A stretch of DNA of 64,000 nt from Catenuloplanes niger (GTDB taxonomy: Bacteria; Actinomycetota; Actinomycetes; Mycobacteriales; Micromonosporaceae), in the NCBI RefSeq assembly GCF_031458255.1, contig NZ_JAVDYC010000001.1, forward strand, positions 6,829,001 to 6,893,000, given 5' to 3'. The translations under genes were made by a program, and so were the position numbers. The notes beneath the pieces were generated by a model, which was given only the letters and a program-made list of their open reading frames with translations, had not been told where the DNA came from and did not search any database. Below, piece by piece: positions 63,974 through 64,000 of the stretch; the stretch's first letter is position 1; every line of letters begins with the position of its first letter.

Positions 63974-63990
63974 ACCCCGGTAAACGGGGT
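63974..63990. promoter_or_regulatory. Inverted repeat upstream of the two-domain VOC gene
   Basis: ACCCCG and CGGGGT arms separated by GTAAA, about 25 bp upstream of the chosen ATG on the minus strand. It could be an operator or a leader hairpin. Confidence 0.35.
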
Positions 63991-64000
63991 TCACGAAAGA

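Overview
The window comes from a high-GC actinomycete. The order pyrF, actinobacterial integration host factor (mihF), gmk, rpoZ, coaBC, metK, the frequent GTG starts and the composition fit Micromonosporaceae (Actinoplanes-like), but the genus is an inference.

Layout. 1-6002 is conserved core: the 3' end of bioA, then pyrF, mihF, gmk, rpoZ, coaBC and metK on the plus strand. 6106-11517 is on the minus strand: a beta-hydroxyacid dehydrogenase, a VOC protein, and a translationally coupled PadR regulator / ABC ATPase / FtsX-type permease operon with GTATGC-type palindromes upstream. 11709-21546 is regulatory and envelope-related. It holds an orphan LuxR-HTH protein, an ECF sigma factor followed by a secreted chorismate mutase, a frameshifted aldehyde dehydrogenase, an FAD oxidoreductase, an RskA-like anti-sigma factor with a second ECF sigma factor, a LysM protein fused to a subtilisin/mycosin-like domain that has lost its catalytic triad, and a TPR-like diguanylate cyclase.

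21642-59579 is the centre of interest: three tandem paralogous two-gene operons, about 38 kb. Each encodes a giant protein (3513, 3616 and 3383 aa) followed 11-14 bp later by a 654-675 aa companion. Each giant carries a papain-like toxin / glutamine deamidase (Tox-PL) type Cys-His-Asp triad. It is near the N-terminus in giant 1 and near the C-terminus in giants 2 and 3. Each giant also has a long Ala/Arg/Glu-rich helical segment and a very large central body. The companions appear to consist of just the N-terminal and C-terminal modules of the giants with the cargo removed. By eye each giant has only four cysteines and each companion only two, all at equivalent places. All three operons have the same promoter-like architecture (TGAAC, 17 bp, CGT), typical of ECF sigma factors, and the same arrangement precedes the chorismate mutase gene next to ECF sigma gene 1.

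59580-64000 holds an APC-type transporter gene convergent with the third operon (the two stop codons abut), an HSL-family esterase, a small membrane protein with a (GGGGD)n tail encoded by a 15-bp tandem repeat, and a two-domain VOC protein.

No tRNA, rRNA, CRISPR array, insertion sequence or phage gene was recognised. All functional statements rest on motif reading by eye; no database search was run.
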